Source: Turnera subulata (Eukaryota > Streptophyta > Magnoliopsida > Malpighiales > Passifloraceae). Taken from it: DNA of 64,000 nt. A program made the position numbers and the translations under genes. How positions within the stretch are numbered: the stretch's first letter is position 1; every line of letters starts with the position of its first letter. The notes under the pieces were generated by a model. It worked only from the letters and a program-made list of their open reading frames with translations. It made no database searches and was not told the DNA's origin. The DNA lies in assembly GCA_028386065.3 (NCBI GenBank), contig JAKUCV010007194.1:17257-81256 (forward strand), read 5' to 3'. Positions 21,014 to 30,580 of this stretch are shown here, in pieces.

Positions 21014-21805
21014 ATTTTGTGTTGTAAACAGACCAAGGGTATCCAAGTCTCTGAATGTTGCACCTCTTCCCCATTTTTCTTCATGCATCCAATTCCTTTT
21101 AGCATGACAAGATGGCAGCCGTTCCTCTTCCTGTTTTTGTATTCTGTTCTAGTTGCTCTGTTTTATCATGGTGATCAGCAATGGAGGACACAAATGTTTA
21201 TCATTCTGAGCTGCTTGTGATTTTGCGATGCACTTGATAAGAATTTTGGCCTTCAGAATTTCCATAAGATATCAGCCAACTAAGTTTTATTTTCAGAATC
21301 ACCTTCGCTACTTGCAGTAGCTTTTAGGTATGTATAATTAGTTATTTTGAGGAAGGTTTGCTGTAATGAAACACCTTCAAAAGTTTTGGATAATTTGCTT
21401 GGCGATGATGAGTCGATTCAGTGTTGATTCAGTGTTGACAATATTTTGCCATTGCTATCCTTGTGACCGACATTCTTTCTATTTTGTTCAACATGAGCCA
21501 GCCTATTCTTACATTTTCTCAATTTCATTTCTCGGAATCTTCCTTTACCTATTTTGGTGAGAGTGAGGATTGCAGTTTATATTTCGTATTCTTCAGAATC
21601 ATTGACTTATTTTTACACTATTGGTTCCTCTATTAAATTATGGCTTGAATTCGCGTTGATTTCTGTTCTGTCCAGGTCGAGCTATTCAAGCAATAAAATC
21701 ACCATAAGAAATAGAAAGGAAATTTGTCGAGACGTTTTCTGTTTATCAACTGGATTTAAGTGAATTCCCATATAGAGAAATCAGGTCCAATAACATATAC
21801 CGATC
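21014..21805. other. UTP18 3' flank
   Basis: This contains the 3'UTR and downstream AT-rich DNA. A late AATAAA-like string (CAATAAAATC) occurs near 21690. Short open frames here have no domains. Confidence 0.45.
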
Positions 21806-22325
21806 AAGGGTTTTCAAATTTTGGGCAGTTTTACCTAGGGGTTAGTACACGTGCTTGACGCCTTTTTTTTTTTTTTAATTTCGAGACTGGAGACTCATAC
21901 TATCCTTTAGACGTTCAAATATGATAGTGGAAAAAAAATTGACCCAAAACGAGTCCCGGACGAGAATTTATGGCCCTTTCTAAATTTACGGGAGTTTTCT
22001 CTAGGGATTAGTACACAGCCTTGATGCTATTTTTTTTTTTTTGAGTTTCAGGATAGGATTGGAGACTTATATTATTTGTTAGACAGTGTTTATGTATGAT
22101 AGTGGAAAACAATTTGACCCAAAACGCGTCGCGGATGAGAAGTGATGACCCATTTCAAAAATTCGGCAGTTGGTTGGTACACGAGCTTAGGGGTTAATAC
22201 ACGAGTTTTTTTTATAATGTTTTAAATTTCGAGAAAAGATTGAAGAGTCACACTATCCTTCACACTGTATTCAAATTTGAAAATGGAAAAACATTTAGCG
22301 AGGAGTAACGGACAAGAAGTGTAAA
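21806..22325. repeat. Three degenerate tandem copies of a ~170-bp unit
   Basis: Copies start near 21806, 21970 and 22147. Each contains, in order: a C-rich lead (CCC..TTTC), GG-A/C-AGTT, TTAGTACACG-like text, a poly-T run, AATTTCGAGA, GGAGACT-A-ATACTATC, TTAGACNGT, ATGATAGTGGAAAA, TTGACCCAAAACG and a closing GGACGAGAA. Divergence is high and copy 3 is rearranged at its start. No coding capacity is seen. Confidence 0.75.
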
Positions 22326-22493
22326 ATAAACTTTAATTTTCTTGTTTTTTGGATGCTATGTTGGTGTTCTTAGCTTTATTTCTATCCCTTATGTTCCTGA
22401 AAATTTAAAAAATTTCAGTAACGTTTGGTTTTTTTAAGTTATGTGATAATATGAAAACAATTTTATAAAACCAAAATTGACCATTAGTGTCAT

Positions 22494-22745
22494 TGTAGTT
22501 AATTGATTTGCATACTAGGTTTGATCCAAAATCTTTTCTGAATCAATTTAAAATTACCCTCATCTGTCAAACTAAAATTGAAAATTTTTTATAAATCCCA
22601 AAAAATCTCTTAATACCCTATATATACTTGGTCATTCTCAACATGCTTTGTATTCTCCTGACCTCATTCTTTATTGTTATTTGTAAACACGGGACTTATG
22701 TTTCTGTTTCTATTTACATTTCATTCTAGGTTGTGTAATCCTAAG
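22494..22745 (+). pseudogene. Decayed copy of a beta-galactosidase promoter and exon-1 start
   Basis: The segment runs parallel to the DNA upstream of the beta-galactosidase gene at 44.4 kb. Shared text includes a GATTTGC-ACTAGGTTT-ATCCAA stretch, ATCT-ATCTGAATCAATT, ATCAAACTA-ATTTGA, CCCTATATAT-CTTGG (TATA) and CATTCTTT-TTTTTATT. It ends AATTTGTAAA-CA-GGGA-TATGTTTC. The start codon is destroyed here (ACACGGGAC in place of ACATGGGAG), and nothing after about 22750 resembles the gene. Confidence 0.6.
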
Positions 22746-24268
22746 TTTTAGTTCAATATCTTTATTTTTTTATTAATTTACCAAAACCAATCATTCTAAT
22801 AATATTATTTATTGTATGAATCAACTCAAAAGTCTAATTAAGCTAAGTTAGTATGTTATAAATATACAAAATTGAGATAATGTTGATTATTTTTATGATA
22901 AAATATAAAGTATGCGTGTATAAATTAGGAACTAAATTTCATGATTATGATTAGTTAGGTGCAAAATTTTAGTGGAGGAGGAAGAAAGGCAAAAAACTAC
23001 ATGTATAATGCAGATAAAGGTTGCTACCCAAAAATTACGCTGTCTCTTCATATGAAAATATTTTTTTTAAAATAAAATAATAAATATTAGCTTAGATAAG
23101 CTGATGTAAAAAGTAATTTGATTTGTAACAGCCCGGTTAAAATTTTTGATTTTTACCGGGACTGTAAAAGTCTTTTTACCGTGATTTACTGTTGAATTAA
23201 TCTTGGGTAATTAATTCAAGGTAAATCGGGAGTCATTTTTCGAAACCGAGAGTTTTCCCGCGCTCGTGATTTTCCCGTGGATTTTTCGGGCCTAAGTTGG
23301 TATTTTTCGGGTCCCGGAATTCTCAGAAAAATCACACCGAAAAATAACTTAGTGGGTGTATCAGCTATTTTCTGGTCCGGTTTGGACACGGCCCAGCATA
23401 GTGGAGCCGCCCTCCCCTGTTACGCCTATGATTCCCTGATTTTCTTTTCCCGTGACCTGCTTTTCTTGCTTTCATTTCACGCACTTTCTGCCTTCTCCTG
23501 TCCCTGCAATCCACCCCTGTCTCACCTGCAACTCTCAAAACCTGCTAAGAAAAAAAAAAGAAAAGAGTGAAATAAACAAAACCAAACACAATAAACACAA
23601 CACAACCACCGCCAACACCGTTACCGAGCCGACCGCCACCACTGCCACCAACAACCTTTCTCTTCCTCTCCCTTCCGCTCGCGTGCACCGGTCAGCCACC
23701 ACCTGCTCATCGCACCGCCGCTGCGACCACGGCCGTGCCTTCACCTCGCGAGGGAGCCGACCGGACTTGACCCGCTTCCTGCCGTTGTTGCCTGTTCGCT
23801 CTCGTCACCTTGTCTCCGGCCTTCCTCACCGCCACCTCGCGCCTTCCTCACTGTCACCTAATCGGAGTCTTCCTCCAGTGCCACTACAGCCGGACGACGC
23901 CGCCATGACGAGCCCGAGCCCTCCTCGACCTGCTGCTGCCAACAGCGCCCATGACCGCCACCCGAGTCGTCACCACCACCACTCGCACCACCTGTGCCGA
24001 GCCGCCGCCTTGCATGCCTCCAGCTGCCGCCCGTCTGCTCACCTCGCCGCCTGCCGATCTGACGTCGCGGCATCATGGAAGAACAGACCCGGAGGGTGAG
24101 TGACCCATTTGGAAACGGGTCAGCTGAGATGGCTTGGTGTTGGGCCAACCACGGCGTGGGCTTGAGCTTGGACTCATGCCTTGGTCTGGTCTAAGCACTT
24201 AGGCTGTGGGCTGATCCGTTAGCTACTGTTCAAGGCCTGTAAAAAATAATAAATTTAAAGAAGGGAAT

Positions 24269-24289
24269 ATATATATATATATATATATG
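24269..24289. repeat. (AT)n microsatellite inside the solo LTR
   Basis: About ten uninterrupted AT dinucleotides lie within the solo LTR. Confidence 0.9.
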
Positions 24290-25070
24290 TGGGTATAATC
24301 TGTGAAAATTAATAAAAATAATTGAACTGGTCATTATTTTCAGAGTTGAGTAATCGGCTAAAGTGAGGATGTATAAGCTTTGATATGTGCCTGTAATACT
24401 TTGTGTGTTTTGTTGTCAGATTGAACTGTTGTTATGGTTATTGTTGTTGTCGATGGTTTGTGATATCGGTTCTGTGAATATTGTGTTGTAATTGACGTTG
24501 ATCTGTTATTTGTGAATGATTGGTGTTAAGATATGTTGACGGTTTAGTCTGTGGGTTAATCTTTGGTAATAGTAAGTTGAACAACTTGTGAAATTGAATA
24601 TTGGAAATTGTGATGATATGTATATATTATTGTTGGATATTTGATGATACGGATTTGTTGATGTAGTTTCTGTGTGTGATTCTTGATATTGTTCTGCTTG
24701 ATTGAATTGCTGTGATGACTATTATAGGTTTATTGGATACTGTGTTGTAATTAATGTTGGATTGTGAGTAATTGATGCTATGGAACTGTTGACGGATTGA
24801 TCTGTTGTATAACTTGAGTTAATAGGAAGTTGGACAATTGCTTGACTGTTATGGATATTGGGATTGTTGTCAGTGGACTGTGTTGTGATTGGATAATTGG
24901 AATAAATTATGATATGGTTATTTGGAAAAAAGAAAATGGGAATTGAAAATTAATTTGAGATGATGATTTACTTGTCACGTGGTAAGTAGAGGTACGACCG
25001 GATGGTTTGAGACTGTTTTGTGGTGGCCATGATCTGGATTACTTGTGATGGGCATGTTGATGCTGGTTTG

Positions 25071-25278
25071 ATTGGGATGTTGATCCCTGAGATTTGATAT
25101 TGGGATGTTGATCCTTGAGATTGTTATTGGGATGTTGATCCCTGAGATTGTTATTGGGATGTTGATCCCTGAGATTGTTATTGGGATGTTGATCCCTGAG
25201 ATTTGATATTGGGATGTTGATCCCTGAGATTGTTATTGGGATGTTGATCCCTGAGATTGTTATTGGGATGTTGATCCC
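25071..25278. repeat. 27-bp minisatellite, 8 copies, inside the solo LTR
   Basis: The core GGGATGTTGATCCCTGAGAT recurs eight times (near 25073, 25101, 25129, 25155, 25182, 25210, 25238 and 25264) with 27-28 bp spacing and very few differences. GGGAT..ATCCC inside the unit gives it local dyad symmetry. An open frame on the minus strand (I-N-I-P-I repeats) is only a reading of this repeat. Confidence 0.92.
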
Positions 25279-26203
25279 GGGTTCTTTTTGATCTGGCACC
25301 ATAAACAGGTTGATAACCTGGTACGACCTTAGCTTATCCGTGACGGGGCCAGAAAGATAAAATTGGAATAATAATAAAGTCATTGGTATGTTTGGGTCGA
25401 GTCTTTGAGTTTGGTCTGTCTTGTACGGTTTTGTCTTTGATATGGTTGTGTCTATTGCCTGTATTTCTTCTTTGAAGTATTATAGTTGCCTGCATATCTC
25501 TGTTTATCCTTCGTCGGTGAGCACTTCGGACTCACCCCTCACCTGCGGGCTTTCATCCCGTAGGATGAGTTATTTGTTGTACAGGTTTGGTGCATTCCAG
25601 ACAGGCTGCGGCGTTTCCCTTGGACAGGGCTCGGATCCATAGTTTGTATCAGTGTCGCATACAGTGTTTTGTAAGTTATTAAAGTCTTCCGCTGTGCATT
25701 ATTTTACTATTAATGGGCCATTGGGCCGGTTGAGTTATTACTGTTGATTTTACTTTGGGCTGTTGAGCCCGGATTTCTATTGTCTACACTGTATGCTGGG
25801 CTTATTCTGGTTGGGTCGTCACAGTTCCGGCACGTGTTTACTGTGTACGGTAAATACGGGTCGGGGCTTCATGATTTTAATTGTTATTTAGTTTTAAAAA
25901 TAAATATTATATATTTAGATTAGTGTGGCATTAGTTCTAGATTAGTTTAGATAAGCTGATCTAAATATTATAGATTTAGATTAGTTTTAAAAGGGCAATT
26001 TCTAATGGAACCAGTGATAATTACTGTGGTATTTTTATCTCATCTATGTGCCAATTAAGAGTGCTCATGTGCTGCGAGTATTGGTTCAATGGTCCATTAT
26101 TGTTTCCAAAAAAGCTCTCTGGGAAGAGTTTGATGCTACCTCAATAAAGTTACTTGCTGCAAAATGTTGATGCAGACGGTTTCTTATGTTCTTGCTGCAA
26201 ATT

Positions 26204-26486
26204 CGACAAGTCACTCTTATTTTTACTACGGGTCGTTGGATGATTGATTCAGGTTGGATTTTACTCAGTTATAGGAGTGAGCTACGTGTCTTCTTGTTAT
26301 TGGCTATTTTTGAAACAACATATGTCAATATAACCGTGAGGAGGCGGGCGGTTGTGTAATCAGTTTTGGATAATCAAAGAACAGTTATTTATTTCTCTCC
26401 CTCTCTCGCTAATCTTTGTTTCCTCTCTTTCTTTTCTAAATCACTAAATTCTTCTAGAGATCCCAATTCTTGACTGAATCATAACA
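26204..26486 (+). mobile_element. 5'-truncated short LTR directly upstream of F-box copy 1
   Basis: This matches 39916-40199 almost base for base: GACAAGTCACTCTTATT, ACTACGGGTCGTTGGA, GAGGAGGCGGGCGGTTGTG, the CTCTCC run, then the end AATCATAACA. The first 16 bp of the LTR (TGTTATGACC...) are missing here. Its end lies 42 bp upstream of the F-box ATG, so LTR sequence occupies the promoter position. Confidence 0.65.
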
Positions 26487-26528
26487 GTTGGGTTTCCATC
26501 TTCCAAATTACAATTAGAGGGATCATAA

Positions 26529-27812
26529 ATGGCTTCAAGCCCTGCCCAGTGGGCCGCACTTCCGCTCGACATCTTGTGGAAGATCTCCCGTTGCCCGGAG
26601 AGCTGTCTCGACATCCTCCGGTGTCGCTGGGTCTGCCGCTCATGGCGGTCTTCGGTGTCTCTCCCTCCCGTAGCTCTTAACCTCCCCCTGCCCAATCCTC
26701 CAGAACGCTAACCCTAATACTAGCGACCACTACTTAACCCTCACAGAATCTGCTGTCTACTCCTTCCTGCCAACTCCCAAATAAGCGTAGCTCCGCCGCC
26801 GGCACCACCACCACCGCTAGGCGCAAAAGAACCAGACCCTGGATTGTGGGGATCCAATCTTTGGAAGACCGACTTGTTCCATAATTCCCCAGTGCATGAG
26901 GGGTGTAAGGTTTGGTGGCCCAAGGTCTTGAATTTGTCGGATTATAGAGTTATTGAGATTGCCCGTACTTCCTTTCCTTTTTCTCCTCCTTCTCTCTAGA
27001 AATTCTCTGCTCTTCTTCAACCTTCTGCTTGGTGTTCTAAGGGGCTGCCTCTCCTCCTTTCTTCTTCTTTTTTCTTTCTCTTTTTATTTCCTTTGCTCGT
27101 TTTTGTTTATAAGTCGGTTTACTCTTTCCACCAGGTCAGATCTGCTACTAGATCTGATGTTACTGGTCTTTCTGTTGCTAGTTTTAGCAACTTCTTTTGC
27201 AGGCCTTGCAAGTACATGCTTTTCGGTTACTGGGTCGACTGCTGAAGCCGGTCTCGGCGAGTTTAGGGAACGAGTTGCTGCTCGAGTCGGTAGTGTATTC
27301 CTTGGGCCTCTACCGCTTTCTCTTCTTTCTAGCATGTTTCTCTGTTCTCGGGGGGTATTTGTACTTACAGGTGTTTTTGTTTTATCCTATGTAATGGTGG
27401 TTTCATCCACCTCCTGTTTATAATCAATAAAACGTTTCTGGTTGTGTGCTCAAAAAAAAAGATTGCCCGTACTTATAGGCTCGAGCTTGTTGCTCAAGAT
27501 GGTATTAAGATGGTATATCCTTTTAGTAGAGTTGCAGTTTCTTCGAGTTTTGGTAAGATTGATGATGGGTTTGCGGTGATGGCACTATTAGGTTGCGAAC
27601 TGTATGCGTGGAGGAAGGGAGATGACGAATGGACTAATGTCGATGGAGGGGAGGGGTTTCGTTACCTTAGTATTGCTTACCATCGTGGCAAATTTTATGC
27701 TGTCAGTGATGATGATAAGTTGACGGTGACAATTGATCCTGTTACCTTGAATGTCCGAGAAGTTGCTCCGGCTGAGATTAAATACAGTCGATATACCCCG
27801 AAATTTGTCTAA
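26529..27812 (+). pseudogene. F-box/DUF295 (KIB-like) pseudogene, copy 1
   Basis: The start codon is present (26529). The F-box follows: A-Q-W-A-A-L-P-L-D-I-L-W-K-I, then C-R-W-V-C-R-S-W-R-S-S-V. The frame ends at a TAA (26709-26711) that is also present in copy 2. A degenerate linker (H-Y-L-T-L-T-E-S) follows. Then a DUF295 beta-propeller frame is interrupted by a 489-bp retroposon (26971-27459) and resumes at 27460 with Y-R-L-E-L-V-A-Q-D-G to a stop at 27810-27812. The last third of the domain, present in copy 2, is absent. Intact relatives are SCF-type adaptors of the SKIP23/KIB family. This copy cannot encode one. Confidence 0.85.
26971..27459 (+). mobile_element. Non-LTR retroposon with 15-bp target duplication and poly-A tail
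   Basis: The 489-bp insert starts CCTTTCCTTTTTCTCC and ends AATCAATAAAACG... then CTCAAAAAAAA. It is bounded by AGATTGCCCGTACTT at 26956-26970 and 27460-27474. Copy 2 of the host pseudogene has the single uninterrupted target (about 40678-40692), which proves the insertion. There is no reverse-transcriptase reading frame. The CT-rich head, AATAAA and poly-A resemble the insert at 61618-62281 and suggest an internally deleted LINE-like or SINE-like element. Confidence 0.88.
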
Positions 27813-28830
27813 TACAAACCAAGAAAAGAAAAGGTATACCAACCTTTTCTCTTTTTTTTTGGTTGAAAACCTTTTCTCTTTATATATCTTGTTAATTAAT
27901 CTTTTTGTTACCATTATTTGTGTGAAAAGAGTTAACAAAACAAAGTCACACGAACTTACAGCATAATCATTTACCCCAAGTACACCATTCATCCAGTGTA
28001 ACCGTGCCTGCCGTCAAAATAACATATTTAATATAGGGGGGGGTTATTATTTATAAAATATTTTAGTGGTTTGACTGGATTTAACACCCACTGCAGCAAG
28101 CATGCTGCACTCTAATTATACTATGATGCAGTAACATCAGATGGAGCATGCATTATAATATGCAAACACTTGCCGCTTCCTGTCGCCTACATTCCAAGAC
28201 ATTTATAAAAGAATTAATCATCGTTGTTAAGTTAAAGTAACTAGATTAATCTATTATCCCGGCATCCTCCTCCTACGGTGAACAAGTTTGGGGACTGATT
28301 TAACTGTGTGGAAAAAGAATCCATGAGAAGAATGCTGTAGATCTATGGTACCTAGTGCATGAACATTTTTATGGTTAGAGGTTTTTAAGGGGATGTTCTA
28401 ATCCAAGATCTCATTTCTTCTTAGCCATTTAGCTTCACAAAATAACATCTTCATTCCAAAATTAGTGTTTTCTATTCTAAGAAACAAATCCAAGAATAAA
28501 CATTTCTTTCAACAGAGCACTAACATAATCGGCCATGACTCCTTTAAATTCATCACCTTTTAAGTCAAATAGATCATCCTCTATAATTAACCCACCAATT
28601 AAAGTTCCTGCATGCTCATGTTAATCTCATCGACATCAACTAAAGTTTGCACTCTTTAAAATGGTATCATAAGAAATTAAAGGTGAAACGTCCACATACA
28701 ATTCCGGTGACATGTACAAAAGGATTCCACGCTATTGTGGATCCAAATGATGATAGGTTTTGATGTTTAAAAAATAAAAGGTAAAGAAAAGAGATAACAA
28801 ATACAACAATGAAGCTTCATCTGCCAAACC
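27813..28830. other. AT-rich spacer
   Basis: This follows the truncation point of F-box copy 1 and precedes the PSD pseudogene 3' end. I see no gene or repeat. Confidence 0.5.
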
Positions 28831-29023
28831 CTAACCATCAAGTTGCATCTCACCCAAATCAAATTGAGGCTGATTTTTTGTGGCGGCACCTAACCTCATC
28901 CCTACAGAAACTAAGGTCTCAAGTGATCTGGCACTGTTTGCTAGCAGGTCCTCGTCTATCCGAATTGCACCCTGGAAAGAAAACTAGGGGTTAGATCTGA
29001 AATACAAATGTACAGGGGATGTC

Positions 29024-29308
29024 ATTGCTGCTGATAAAGCTTGAAGCCGTCTAGAAAAATGGTTCATTTCTGCCAAATTTTGTAGTTGAGGATGGTGCTT
29101 TAGGAAAATCCATGCATAATATGATTGGTTACATAAGAGAGATTATTAGATCTTCCTGGCATATTTATTGCTGCTGATAAAGCTTGAAGCCGTCTAGAAA
29201 AATGGTTCATTTCTGCCAAATTTTGTAGTTGAGGATGGTGCTTTAGGAAAATCCATGCATAATATGATTGGTTACATAAGAGAGATTATTAGATCTTCCT
29301 GGCATATT
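29024..29308. repeat. 143-bp tandem duplication in the last PSD intron
   Basis: Two adjacent copies (29024-29166 and 29167-29308) appear identical. Each starts ATTGCTGCTGATAAAGC and ends CTTCCTGGCATATT. They lie in the intron between 28971 and 29514, so coding sequence is not affected. Their identity implies a very recent event, or an assembly duplication. Confidence 0.92.
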
Positions 29309-30461
29309 CCTCACTCAAATGAAGATGAGGCCAAAATCAATATTTCATGATGGGTCCACATACATGCATGTTAGTGTGGGGATATGGATCCTTAATAATT
29401 TCTCTTCTTGCATTATATTAATGGAAGTACTCTGTTTAATCTAATGCACATGATGCAGAAATATTGAATTGTATTGAGGGCGTAACCAAGAAGCATGTCT
29501 ACCTAGAACCAACCTTTTCAAAGACGCAAATTACCGTGCTTCCACCGAATGAGAAATATCCAAACTGTGAACACCGTAGGCAAATTAATAAAATTCAGTA
29601 ACATGGGCACCAGAGTTATGAAGAAGATTTAGACAGTATCATATATTTTATTGGACAGTAAGCTGAGTTGCCAAGAAAATAGTAGATACTGAAGAAGCAT
29701 TACTAACCTCGTCGCCCTTCTTAACATAGTCACCTTTTTTCTTTAGGAAAGTAATGCTACCAACCATAGTTGCTCCTATCGCAACAAATGCCACCTGCAG
29801 TCGAAACGTGAAGTTAGAAACAAAAGTTACTTGGAATTCAATATTGATGTATGCAACAAAGAGTATCTAATCTCTGAAATAAGAGGAGGTGCCAAGTTAG
29901 AGGCCAAAATCTATAATTGTTGAAAGATGTTAGAATCTAAGGTATCGTGGTGAGGTAGTTTAGACACACTTCAAAGATTACTTTTGACGAAGGGTTTGTT
30001 CAAGAGTACATGAAATAGCAAAAGAAAATTGGGAGACTTTGGTGATATACCTTTCAAAATTCTTCAGTAGAAATAATTGATACAACCCGCTTATTCTCCG
30101 TGAAAACGTTGCAATACTTGCTATTGACAGCAATAGGGTTAACCTGAAAAAAGAATAAGTTAGATGAAAACATGGGGGTCCAACCTGATAAACAGTGAAA
30201 GAATCACTCAGAAACAACGTCGGAGATCCTTAGTTACACCAATTCACATACTGTGTATAAAGATCCAGGCATGTCTGTAAATTGCTCGATGGTTCCAGAA
30301 ACAGGAACATGAAAACGGTGATAATCCTGCAGCAATTCAAAGAAATTGACAAAGAAGAAACGATTTCAGTATTGGAATGGGTAAAAAGGAGAACTGGAAA
30401 AGAATGGTCTGCAACCCTCCTTGAATGGCTAAGACAGCACAAATGAAATGAAGTTGTTCTT

Positions 30462-30580
30462 TTTTTCTGGATATATTCCAGATATTTAAGGTGAGAATCG
30501 AACTTGGGACGTCATCCCCTCTTAAACTTTTAAGCTTTAAAGAAAACTACTTCAGCCATAACTCATTAGTCTAGTGAATC
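30462..30580 (-). mobile_element. tRNA-derived SINE-like sequence in a PSD intron
   Basis: On the minus strand TTATGGCTGAAGTAG (A-box-like) is followed about 60 bp later by AAGTTCGATTCTCACC, close to the B-box consensus GGTTCGANTCC. The spacing is wider than in a tRNA gene, and no cloverleaf forms. Ends and flanking duplications were not found. Confidence 0.45.

Larger units (their letters stand above)
23124..25871 (+). mobile_element. Solo LTR of a Gypsy-type retrotransposon
   Basis: This is a 2748-bp segment beginning TGTAACAGCCCGG and ending GGTCGGGGCTTCA, with near-inverted termini. It is flanked by the perfect 5-bp repeat TGATT (23119-23123 and 25872-25876). There is no primer-binding site, polypurine tract or gene, so it looks like a solo LTR left by LTR-LTR recombination. 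The interior has a proline/histidine-rich chance frame (23452-24099), an AT dinucleotide run and a minisatellite. The Gypsy assignment rests on the terminal sequence style and length. A relative of its right half appears, inverted, from 62706. Confidence 0.8.

Noticed and set aside
23452..24099. 215-codon open frame rich in S, R, P, H (and a minus-strand frame over the same bases)
   Set aside because: It lies in the GC-rich part of the solo LTR with low-complexity composition, no domain, and openness on both strands.
25039..25383. 114-codon minus-strand open frame with I-N-I-P-I repeats
   Set aside because: It is a direct reading of the 27-bp minisatellite inside the solo LTR.
30054..30056. 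Reading the PSD TGA as a selenocysteine or recoding site
   Set aside because: Plants do not use selenocysteine, and the family residue is glycine (GGA). A single G-to-T change is the simplest explanation.
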